The notes beneath the pieces are model-generated. The model saw only the letters and a program-made list of their open reading frames with translations, was not told the origin of the DNA and did not search any database. A stretch of DNA of 64,000 nucleotides, taken from the NCBI RefSeq assembly GCF_002387245.1, contig NZ_DGLD01000003.1, positions 1 to 64,000 on the forward strand, given 5' to 3'. How positions within the stretch are numbered: the first letter of the stretch is position 1; each line of letters opens with the position of its first letter. Position numbers and translations under genes: made by a program. Positions 7,074-16,247 of the stretch are shown here, in pieces. This stretch comes from Brevundimonas sp. UBA4553. GTDB lineage: Bacteria > Pseudomonadota > Alphaproteobacteria > Caulobacterales > Caulobacteraceae.

Positions 7074-7892
7074 ATGAACGCTCTTCTGCGCCGGTTGCGG
7101 CTGGACCCCTACATCGTCGCGATCATGGCCATGGTGGCGGTGGCTGCGGTCATGCCCGCGCGGGGAGCGGGCAAGGACGTGCTCGACCTCGTGGTGCACG
7201 CCGCCATCGCGCTTCTGTTCTTCATCTACGGCGCCAAGATATCACCGCAGGCGATCTGGGCGGGCGTCACCCATTGGCGGCTTCAGGGCCTAGTCTTCGC
7301 CACGACCTTCATCGTCTTTCCGATCATCGGGTTCTGGGTCGTGACGCTGGCCGGCGGACACCTGGACAGCGGCCTGGCCACCGGGCTGATGTTCGTCTGC
7401 CTGTTGCCGTCGACGGTGCGATCGTCGATCGCCTTCACCTCGATCGCGCGAGGGAATGTCCCGGCTGCGCTTTGCGCCGCCTCAGTCTCCAACCTAGCCG
7501 ACCGGGGCTCGATCCTGCTGGTCGTCTATTCGGCCTTCAGCGCTGGTGTCGTCGCGGGTATCTGGAGCCAGGTGACGCCACCGATGCTCGCTCTCGTCCT
7601 CTTGCTGAACATGGTCATCTTGGCGTCGGTCTTGATTATCACCACGGTGGCCGCCCGGGTCTTGGGTTTCTCCGTCGCGGACGAGATCGCCATCGTCTTC
7701 TGCGGCTCCAAGAAGAGCATGGCCAGCGGTCTGCCGATGGCCAATATCCTTTTCCCGGCCGCGACAGTGGGCCTGATCGTCCTGCCGCTCATGCTGTTCC
7801 ACCAGATGCAGCTAATGGCCTGCGCCGCCCTCGCGCGGCGCTACAGCCGGCGACCGGAGCAAACCGTTCCGACGGTCACGGTGACCGCATGA
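7074..7892 (+). CDS. SLC10A7/YfeH-type bile acid:Na+ symporter-like protein, internally shortened
   Basis: The 272-residue membrane protein aligns by eye with E. coli YfeH (about 332 residues) at both ends: LDPYIVAIMAMV, AIALLFFIYGAKIS, LPSTVRSSIAFTSIARGN, then DRGSILLVVYSAFS, EIAIVFCGSKKSMASGLPMANILF and LPLMLFHQMQLM. Roughly 60 residues normally found between the AxSASxL stretch and DRGSILLVVY are missing at residues 139-143 (bases about 7488-7503), with the frame kept. That removes about two membrane helices, so function is doubtful. It lies in the mes operon, 4 bp after mesD, and overlaps the next start (ATGA). Its substrate in this setting is unknown. Confidence 0.75.
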   Translation: MNALLRRLRLDPYIVAIMAMVAVAAVMPARGAGKDVLDLVVHAAIALLFFIYGAKISPQAIWAGVTHWRLQGLVFATTFIVFPIIGFWVVTLAGGHLDSGLATGLMFVCLLPSTVRSSIAFTSIARGNVPAALCAASVSNLADRGSILLVVYSAFSAGVVAGIWSQVTPPMLALVLLLNMVILASVLIITTVAARVLGFSVADEIAIVFCGSKKSMASGLPMANILFPAATVGLIVLPLMLFHQMQLMACAALARRYSRRPEQTVPTVTVTA

Positions 7893-8425
7893 CGCATGCC
7901 GCATCAAGATCCGACGCAATGACCCTTCTGAGCGACATCGGCGAAGAGAGCGACCTGCGCCGACTCTTCGGTAGGTTCCCAACCGGGGTCACCACCCTGT
8001 GCGCCATGAATGGGGGTCAGCCCATCGGCATGACCGCCAGTGCCTTCGTCGCGGTCTCGCTGGCGCCTGCGCTTGTGTCTGTCTGCATTAAGCGCGGCTC
8101 GTGGACCTGGCGGCAGCTCCGAACCCGTGGGCGCCTCGGAATTTCATTCCTCGGCCATGGTCATGCGGCGACGGCCCGCCAGTTGGCGCAGGCGACGGGG
8201 GATCGCTTTCTGGAGCTGCACTACGAAAAGGCGCCAAGCGGAGCCGTTTTCCTAGCGAACGCGACGGCTTGGCTAGAGTGCTCGGTCGAAAATGAAATAC
8301 CCGCCGGCGATCACGACATCGTCCTGTTCCGCCTTCACCGGGCCGCCGCCACCGACGGGATCATGCCGTTGGTCTTCCACTCCAGTGATTTTCACACGAT
8401 CGCGCCCCTCGCAGTTAAGCCATGA
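7889..8425 (+). CDS. Flavin reductase family protein (FMN-binding)
   Basis: A 178-residue split-barrel flavin reductase: LFGRFPTGVTTLCAM, GMTASAFVAVSLAPALVSVCI and the C-terminal GDHDIVLFRL are the family hallmarks. These enzymes make free reduced FMN or FAD from NAD(P)H, usually for a partner oxygenase. The ATG at 7889 overlaps the transporter stop; the frame is open far upstream but only as a shadow. As the last gene of the mes operon it may supply reduced flavin for the oxygen-dependent step attributed to MesX/MesD. That link is an inference from position. Confidence 0.82.
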   Translation: MTHAASRSDAMTLLSDIGEESDLRRLFGRFPTGVTTLCAMNGGQPIGMTASAFVAVSLAPALVSVCIKRGSWTWRQLRTRGRLGISFLGHGHAATARQLAQATGDRFLELHYEKAPSGAVFLANATAWLECSVENEIPAGDHDIVLFRLHRAAATDGIMPLVFHSSDFHTIAPLAVKP

Positions 8426-8473
8426 AGCGGACCGTAGGTGTGAGGTATCGTCCACCGCACCCAAACATCCCAG

Positions 8474-8504
8474 AGCCCCGCCGCACGCCGCCGCGGGGCT
8501 TTCT
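8474..8504 (+). terminator. Terminator after the mes operon
   Basis: AGCCCCGC (8474-8481) pairs with GCGGGGCT (8493-8500), followed by TTCTG. The T-run is short. Confidence 0.6.
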
Positions 8505-8571
8505 GCTGGCCAGGATACAACACGCGCAGAACCCGCGTCTGGCTCGATCTGATGAAACTTAAGTCGGAAGA

Positions 8572-8598
8572 GAGGTCGGACCTTGCCCTTCCGACCTC
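8572..8598 (-). terminator. Hairpin downstream of the siderophore receptor
   Basis: GAGGTCGGA (8572-8580) pairs with TCCGACCTC (8590-8598), 30 bp past the receptor stop. On the minus strand it is followed by the pyrimidine-rich TCTTCC rather than a clean T-run. Confidence 0.45.
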
Positions 8599-8628
8599 GT
8601 CTGACGAGGTGCCAGCGACGATTGATGC

Positions 8629-10704
8629 TCACAACGTCAGCCTGATCGACGCCTTCAGACTTCTGGGCGCGCCAGGGAAGATCCAGAGGGGGCTGTAGGA
8701 ACTCTGGGCGTAGCGTTCGTCGAAGAGGTTATCGATTTCCAGACGTGTGCTGACCCGATCCGTCAGGCCATATTCGACCGCCGCCTTGGCCTTCCAATAG
8801 GCGGGCAGGCGAACGCCGCTGCCGTCGATGGCCGCCGCCCGATCGCCGGCGTAGGCGGCCCCGGCGGTGAAGGACCAATCCGTCCCATGGGAGGTGTTGA
8901 ACCGGCCCATGACGAACAGGGAGCCGGAATGCTTGGGCACGTTTAGCACGTCTTCACTGGCGAAGGCGGCGTCGTCAGTTCGCGCGTCCGTCCAGGCGTA
9001 GTTGGCCACGACCTGCCAAGCCTCGCCAATGCGCAGGGATCCGTCCAGTTCGACGCCTCGCGTGGTCAATCGGCCGACCGGGGCGAGGTAGTTCGGGTCC
9101 ACCGGGTCATTGGTCAGGATGTTGTTCTTCTCGATGTCGAAGAAGGTCGCCGCAAGATCCAGGCCCTCCCAAGCGCCGGATAGCCCGATCTCGTAGCCCT
9201 GACCTTCCTCGGGGGCGAAGCCGGAGCCGTCGCGACCTGTACCGGAGTTAAGGACAAAGGAGCGCCCATAGCTGCCGTGCGCCGTGATGGCTTCGGTGAG
9301 GCGATAGCGGGCGGCGATGCGGTAATCGATCGGGGCGTCGGTGTTCTCGCCCACCGCGCCGGTGCGATTGTTGCGAATGGTCTGGCGATAGTCGTCGTAG
9401 CGCAGGCCGGCCAGCAAGCTGAGGCGGTCATTCACCTCCCATAGGTCCTGGGCGTAGAGGGTGACGACCTCGCGAGTCTCCAGATTGTCGGTGAAGGGCA
9501 GGGGCGTTGGGGCCACGCCGCCATAGACCGGATCATTGACGTTGATCGGATAGGGGTTGGCCTGGGTCGGGTTGATGCGCAGCCAGCGCTCGCCATAGGT
9601 CAGACTGTAGGCCTTGGCGCCGAGTTCGAGGTTGTGCACGCCCTTGGGGGCGCGGATCTGGCCGTTCAGCGCCAATCGGGCGGACAGATCCTCGACCGAG
9701 AAATCCCGGCCTCGGCGCTGGCGCCAAAGCGTGTCGCCGACCAGGCGGGAGTGGTCACTGGAGAGGCCGCGTAGCGAGCCGCCGCGCCAGGCCAAGCCAC
9801 CTTTCAGCGTCCAGTCGTCGTTCAGGCGATAGTCGCCCGTGATCTGGTGGCGCTCATTGCGAAAGCGCGTCGGGCCGTCGCCGGGCTCGCCGAAGTAGCG
9901 CGACGGGGGCAGGGCGAGGGCGTCGCCGTTGATGGCTGGCTGTCCGCGGTCGAACAGGGTGGTGAAGGTGGTGAACTCGCCGACATAGGTCAGCCGCAGG
10001 TCGTCGTTCGGCCGCCAGGTCAGGGACGGCGCGACGACGGTTCTGTCGAGCCCGACGTAATCGCGCCAGCCGCTGCTGGTTTCGCCGGCGACCACCAGGC
10101 GACCGGCAAGCGTCTCGGACAACGGCCCCGTCAGATCCAGTTCGCCGCGTCGCAACCCGAACGAACCCACGGTGGCGATGAAGGCGGCGTCCGGGACAAA
10201 GCGCGGGGTGCGGGAGACGATGTTGACCCGACCAGCAGGATCGATGTCGCCGAACAGGGCGCCGGCCGGGCCCTTGAGGACTTCGACCCTTTCCGCCGTC
10301 GCCGGATCGCGCGGCGGCGCCATGCCCCGATTGGCCAGGAAGCCGTCGACATAGTATTCGGCGCCGCCATCCGGCGTGCCCAGGAAGCCGCGAATGGCGA
10401 AGTTGTCCATGACGCCGCCGCGATTGTTCTGCTGACTGACGCCGCTGACCAGTTCGAGCGCGTCGGCGAGGCGAACCGCGCCGACGGCGTGCAGGAGGTC
10501 GCTTTCAATGGAGCGGCTGGATGGCGACATCCGCTCGGTCGCCGGGCCGGCGCCCAGAGTCAGGTCGCGCTGTTTGCGGCGACCCAGAACCACAATCTCG
10601 CCGACAGTCGTGGCGTCGTTCGCTTGAACCGGCGCCTGATCGGGCAGGGGAACGTCTGTCGCCGCCAGAAGACACAGGCTGGCGCAACTCCAAAGCAGGG
10701 ACAC
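8629..10704 (-). CDS. TonB-dependent siderophore-type receptor
   Basis: A 691-residue outer-membrane receptor with a short signal peptide, a TonB-box-like segment (VGEIVVLG), a plug (LADALELVSGVSQQNNRGGVMDNFAIRGF, then VEVLKGPAGALFGDIDPAGRVNIVSR, typical of FhuA/FpvA-type receptors) and a C-terminal barrel (DNLFDERYAQSSY ... ASIRLTL). It probably imports a ferric siderophore or a similar metal chelate. The start is GTG at 10704 with GGAG five bases upstream; the only nearby ATG is out of frame. A 21-bp palindrome lies 10 bp upstream of the start, so a Fur-family repressor is likely. No biosynthesis genes or ABC partner are adjacent. Confidence 0.85.
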   Translation of the reverse strand: MSLLWSCASLCLLAATDVPLPDQAPVQANDATTVGEIVVLGRRKQRDLTLGAGPATERMSPSSRSIESDLLHAVGAVRLADALELVSGVSQQNNRGGVMDNFAIRGFLGTPDGGAEYYVDGFLANRGMAPPRDPATAERVEVLKGPAGALFGDIDPAGRVNIVSRTPRFVPDAAFIATVGSFGLRRGELDLTGPLSETLAGRLVVAGETSSGWRDYVGLDRTVVAPSLTWRPNDDLRLTYVGEFTTFTTLFDRGQPAINGDALALPPSRYFGEPGDGPTRFRNERHQITGDYRLNDDWTLKGGLAWRGGSLRGLSSDHSRLVGDTLWRQRRGRDFSVEDLSARLALNGQIRAPKGVHNLELGAKAYSLTYGERWLRINPTQANPYPINVNDPVYGGVAPTPLPFTDNLETREVVTLYAQDLWEVNDRLSLLAGLRYDDYRQTIRNNRTGAVGENTDAPIDYRIAARYRLTEAITAHGSYGRSFVLNSGTGRDGSGFAPEEGQGYEIGLSGAWEGLDLAATFFDIEKNNILTNDPVDPNYLAPVGRLTTRGVELDGSLRIGEAWQVVANYAWTDARTDDAAFASEDVLNVPKHSGSLFVMGRFNTSHGTDWSFTAGAAYAGDRAAAIDGSGVRLPAYWKAKAAVEYGLTDRVSTRLEIDNLFDERYAQSSYSPLWIFPGAPRSLKASIRLTL

Positions 10705-10713
10705 GGAAACTCC

Positions 10714-10734
10714 ATATGTAATGTTATTACATAT
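10714..10734. promoter_or_regulatory. Perfect 21-bp palindrome (Fur/Zur-family-like operator)
   Basis: ATATGTAAT and ATTACATAT are perfect inverted 9-mers around GTT. The inner 17 bp match ATGTTATANTATAACAT at all but about three positions, so a Fur-family repressor (Zur, Mur or Fur) is plausible. It lies directly upstream of the TonB receptor start at 10704. Confidence 0.6.
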
Positions 10735-10803
10735 CGACTAAGCGTGCGGCCATGGTGGTGTCAACCGGCTACCGTCGGTGACGATCCGACGCGAAGGCTG
10801 TCT

Positions 10804-10825
10804 TTATGCCGGCCTTATGTCCGGC
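10804..10825 (+). promoter_or_regulatory. Tandem 11-bp repeat, candidate KdpE site
   Basis: TTATGCCGGCC and TTATGTCCGGC lie head to tail with an exact 11-bp period, one helical turn, about 75 bp upstream of the kdp operon. OmpR/PhoB-type regulators such as KdpE bind direct repeats with this spacing, and E. coli KdpE prefers T/A-rich TTTATA half-sites. The assignment is an inference. Confidence 0.35.
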
Positions 10826-10898
10826 TCCGGTTTTCGCATGGCCCGCTTACGGCCTTAGGGCGTCTTTTCCGGCTCTTACTGAGCTGGAGGCTTTCGGC

Positions 10899-10982
10899 AT
10901 GGCCGATGTGATCTTTCTGGCGATTGGCGGTGGGGCCTTCCTGGCTTTCGCCGCCCTCGCTGTTGCGTTGAAGAGGTTGTGA
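10899..10982 (+). CDS. 27-residue membrane micro-protein at the head of the kdp operon
   Basis: The frame ATG(10899)-TGA encodes a single hydrophobic helix (MADVIFLAIGGGAFLAFAAL, then AVALKRL). A good ribosome-binding sequence (CTGGAGG) ends 9 bases upstream. It stops 2 bp before kdpF and has the same short, Lys/Arg-ended single-helix build. As I recall, similar unnamed micro-ORFs precede kdpF in other Gram-negative kdp operons. A stabilising or regulatory role at the Kdp complex is possible but unshown. Confidence 0.6.
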   Translation: MADVIFLAIGGGAFLAFAALAVALKRL

Positions 10983-10984
10983 CG

Positions 10985-11071
10985 ATGTGGCTGAACGTCC
11001 TGTGGGGCGTCGGCGCCCTGGTCATCGCCGGCTATATGGTCGCGGCCCTGCTGCGCCCCGAGCGGTTCTGA
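10985..11071 (+). CDS. kdpF: KdpF, small subunit of the Kdp potassium ATPase
   Basis: A 28-residue single-helix protein, MWLNVLWGVGALVIAGYMVA followed by ALLRPERF. The ending (xALLRPExF) is typical of KdpF. KdpF stabilises the KdpABC complex in the inner membrane. It lies 2 bp after the micro-ORF and 16 bp before kdpA. Confidence 0.85.
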   Translation: MWLNVLWGVGALVIAGYMVAALLRPERF

Positions 11072-11087
11072 GCGGAGCCGCCTTCTC

Positions 11088-12800
11088 ATGAATATTCAAG
11101 GATGGGCGGAAATCGCCCTGACCCTGGGTCTGGCTGTCGTGCTCGGCTGGCCGCTCGGGGTCTATATGTCGCGTGTCTGGAACGGCGAGCGCACCTGGCT
11201 AGACCCGGTGCTGAAGCCGGTGGAGGGCCTGTTCTATCGCGCCGCCGGGGTGGACCCGACGCGCAGCCAGGGCTGGCTGGGCTACGCTGGCGCCCTGCTG
11301 GCCTTCAACCTAGCTGGGTTCCTGTTGCTGTACGCCATGCTGCGTCTGCAGGGCGTCCTGCCGATGAATCCACAAGGATTTGACGGCGTCAGCCCGCATC
11401 TGGCGTTCAACACCGCCGTCAGCTTCGTCACCAACACCAACTGGCAGAGCTATGGCGGCGAGACCACCATGTCGACCTTTACCCAGATGGTCGGCTTGAC
11501 GGTTCAGAACTTCGTCTCGGCTGCGACCGGCGCGACGATCGCGGCGGCGCTGGCTCGCGCCTTTATCGCCAATCGCGGCGAGGGCGTCGGCAACTTCTGG
11601 GCTGACCTGACGCGCACCAGCCTCTATGTCCTGCTGCCCATCGCCTTCATCGTGGCCGTGGCTTTGGCAGGGCTGGGCGTGGTTCAGTCGCTGGCGGCCT
11701 CGGCTCAGGCGACCACGCTGGAGGGCGGCCAACAGACGATCAGCCTGTTCCCGACCGCCAGCCAGCTGGCCATCAAGCAACTGGGCATCAACGGCGGCGG
11801 CGTTTTCAACGTCAACTCGGCCCACCCGCTGGAAAACCCGACGCCGCTGACCAATCTGATCACGGCGATCAGCATCAACGTCCTGGGCTGGGCGGCCTTC
11901 TTCGCCTTTGGCCGCAGCGTTCTGGCCAAGCGGGACGTGCGCGCCCTGGTGGCCGCGGCGGTCATCCTGCTGGGGGCTGCGGCCTCGGCGCTCTACGTCA
12001 TTGAAACCCAGCCGGCCCCGGCCGCCATCGCCGCTAGCGTCGATATCTCGGTCGGCAATATGGAGGGCAAGGAGGTCCGGTTCGGCGTGCCGTCCTCGGT
12101 CGCCTGGGCGGCCCAGACGACGGGCGCCTCCAACGGCTCGGTCAACTCCATGCACGCCAGCTACATGCCGCTGGGCGGGGCTGTGACCATGTTCCTGATG
12201 CAACTGGGCGAGATTCTGCCCGGCGGGATAGGCTCGGGCGTCGCCGTTATGGTCCTGATGGCCATGCTGTCGGTCTTTGTCGCGGGCCTGATGGTCGGTC
12301 GGACGCCCGAGTATCTGGGCAAGAAGATCGAGGCGCGCGAGATCCAGTTCGCCATGTTGGCGGTCCTGGTCGTGCCCCTGTCGGTGCTGGGCTTCTCGGC
12401 CATCGCCGCCGTCCTGCCCGAAGCCCTGGCTGGACTGCTGAACAAGGGGCCGCACGGCCTGTCCGAGGTCCTCTACGCCTATACCTCGGCGACCGGGAAC
12501 AACGGCTCGGCCTTCGCCGGTCTGACCGCCAACGCGCCCTGGTGGAACACCACCCTGGGTCTGGCTATGCTGCTGGGCCGGTTCGTCCCAGCCGTCGCGG
12601 TGCTGGCTGTCGCCGGGGCCCTGGTCGCCAAGCCCAAGCTGGCGCCCTCGACCGGGACCCTGCCGACCCATGGCCCGCTGTTCATCGGCCTGCTGATCGG
12701 GGTGATCCTGATCCTCGGCGGTCTGCAGTTCTTCCCCGCCCTCTCGCTGGGTCCGATCGTGGAGCATTTCGACATGCTCCAGGTCGTGGCCCGGTTCTGA
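11088..12800 (+). CDS. kdpA: KdpA, potassium-binding channel subunit
   Basis: A 570-residue polytopic membrane protein of full family length. It carries the KdpA selectivity-loop signatures: FNTAVSFVTNTNWQSYGGETTMS near residue 105, NGGGVFNVNSAHPLENPTPL near 230, and AYTSATGNNGSAFAGL near 465. It is the K+-selecting subunit of the high-affinity KdpFABC pump. The ATG at 11088 follows GGAG. It is 12 bp ahead of kdpB in an intact kdp operon, presumably induced by the KdpDE pair at low external potassium. Confidence 0.97.
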   Translation: MNIQGWAEIALTLGLAVVLGWPLGVYMSRVWNGERTWLDPVLKPVEGLFYRAAGVDPTRSQGWLGYAGALLAFNLAGFLLLYAMLRLQGVLPMNPQGFDGVSPHLAFNTAVSFVTNTNWQSYGGETTMSTFTQMVGLTVQNFVSAATGATIAAALARAFIANRGEGVGNFWADLTRTSLYVLLPIAFIVAVALAGLGVVQSLAASAQATTLEGGQQTISLFPTASQLAIKQLGINGGGVFNVNSAHPLENPTPLTNLITAISINVLGWAAFFAFGRSVLAKRDVRALVAAAVILLGAAASALYVIETQPAPAAIAASVDISVGNMEGKEVRFGVPSSVAWAAQTTGASNGSVNSMHASYMPLGGAVTMFLMQLGEILPGGIGSGVAVMVLMAMLSVFVAGLMVGRTPEYLGKKIEAREIQFAMLAVLVVPLSVLGFSAIAAVLPEALAGLLNKGPHGLSEVLYAYTSATGNNGSAFAGLTANAPWWNTTLGLAMLLGRFVPAVAVLAVAGALVAKPKLAPSTGTLPTHGPLFIGLLIGVILILGGLQFFPALSLGPIVEHFDMLQVVARF

Positions 12801-12812
12801 TCGGATAATCTT

Positions 12813-14876
<2,064 letters not shown>

Positions 14877-14907
14877 AGCCGGCCCAGAGCGATCAAGGAA
14901 AACTCTT

Positions 14908-15663
14908 ATGCGTAAACGCAACTCTTCCAAGGCTTCTGGCTCCAACGACGCCCTGTTCGGCGGGGCCTGTCTGGTGGCCATCATCGCGCTTGGCCTGTGC
15001 AGCAGTCCGGCAAAGGCCGAGGGGGCGGCGGCCGAAAAGAACGGCCCTGACTTCGCCTTTAACGCCGCCGCGGCCACCGACTACGTCTTCCGAGGCGTCA
15101 GCCAGACCGAGAGCGATCCGGCGATTTCGGCCGGGGTCGATATGAGTCAGGGGCTGTTCTACGCCGGGGCCTGGGCTGGCAACGTCGCCTTCGCCGGAGA
15201 CACCGATACCGACGCCGAGATCGACCTCTACGCCGGCGTCCGGCCCGAGTTCGCCGGCAATAACTGGGACTTCGGCGTGGTCAGCTACTTCTACGTCGGC
15301 CAGCCGGACGGCGCCGACTATGACTATGTCGAGCTGAAGGCTGCGACCTCGCGCGCCGTCGGCCCTGCCACCCTGGGCGCGGCGGTCTACTGGTCGCCCG
15401 ACTTCTTCGGCGCGGCAGAAGACGAGGCGACCTATGCCGAGATCAACGGCGCGATCAGCCCGGCCGACAGGTGGACCATCTCAGCGGCGTTGGGCCGTCA
15501 GTGGGTGTCCTCCGACTTCGACTACACCACCTGGAACCTGGGCGCGGCCTGGCAGATGACGGACCATCTGGCGCTGGACGTCCGCTATTTCGACACCGAC
15601 GAACACGACTTCGGCGCCGCCTATGACGGTCGCGCCGTGGCCAGCGTGAAGGCGACATTCTGA
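14908..15663 (+). CDS. TorF family putative porin inside the kdp operon
   Basis: A 251-residue outer-membrane protein. The signal peptide has a long polar start (MRKRNSSKASGSNDALF) and cleaves near AKA-EG. The mature start, FAFNAAAATDYVFRGVSQTESDPAISAGVD, is the hallmark of the TorF/Gcw_chp putative porin family, and alternating beta strands end in VKATF. It sits 31 bp after kdpB and overlaps kdpC by the stop/start (TGATG), so it is co-transcribed with the pump. I infer an outer-membrane pore expressed at low potassium, perhaps easing K+ passage to KdpA. That is untested. Confidence 0.8.
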   Translation: MRKRNSSKASGSNDALFGGACLVAIIALGLCSSPAKAEGAAAEKNGPDFAFNAAAATDYVFRGVSQTESDPAISAGVDMSQGLFYAGAWAGNVAFAGDTDTDAEIDLYAGVRPEFAGNNWDFGVVSYFYVGQPDGADYDYVELKAATSRAVGPATLGAAVYWSPDFFGAAEDEATYAEINGAISPADRWTISAALGRQWVSSDFDYTTWNLGAAWQMTDHLALDVRYFDTDEHDFGAAYDGRAVASVKATF

Positions 15664-16247
15664 TGCTGAACCATATCCGCCCGGCGGTCGTGATGATCGC
15701 CCTGTTCACCGGTGTTCTGGGCGTCGCCTATCCGTTCGCGGTGACGGGCGTGGCTCAGGCCGCTTTCCATGACCAGGCTGACGGCAGCCTGGTCCGCGAC
15801 AAGGCGGGTAAGGTTGTCGGCTCGGCCTTGGTGGGCCAGTCGTTCGCCGAGCCGGGCTACCTGCATCCGCGCCCCTCGGCGGCGGGCGATGGCTATGACG
15901 CTTCGGTGTCGTCGGGCTCGAACCTCGGCCCGCTGAACCCGGACCTGATCGCCCGGATCAAGACGGACGCCGATGCTTTCCGCGCCGAAACAGGCGTGAA
16001 GGTTATCCCCGCCGACGCCGTGACGACCTCGGCGTCGGGCCTCGACCCGCATATCTCTCCGGCCTACGCTGAGCTGCAAGTCGCCCGCATCGCCAGCGCG
16101 CGCGGGGTAGGGGAGGCGCAGGTGCGCGAGGTGATCCGAGAGCATGAGGAGGGGCGCACGTTCGGTGTGCTGGGCCAGCCGCGCGTCAATGTGCTGCTGA
16201 CCAATATGGCGCTGGACGCCCGCTTCCCGCGTCCGGCGGAGGGCTGA
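15663..16247 (+). CDS. kdpC: KdpC subunit of the potassium ATPase
   Basis: A 194-residue protein with one N-terminal membrane helix (RPAVVMIALFTGVLGVAYPF) and a periplasmic domain holding the KdpC signatures YLHPRPSAAGDGYDASVSSGSNLGPLNP and the HISPAYAELQVARIA region. It assists ligand binding in KdpFABC. The start overlaps the porin stop and its own stop overlaps the kdpD start, showing tight coupling. Confidence 0.96.
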   Translation: MLNHIRPAVVMIALFTGVLGVAYPFAVTGVAQAAFHDQADGSLVRDKAGKVVGSALVGQSFAEPGYLHPRPSAAGDGYDASVSSGSNLGPLNPDLIARIKTDADAFRAETGVKVIPADAVTTSASGLDPHISPAYAELQVARIASARGVGEAQVREVIREHEEGRTFGVLGQPRVNVLLTNMALDARFPRPAEG

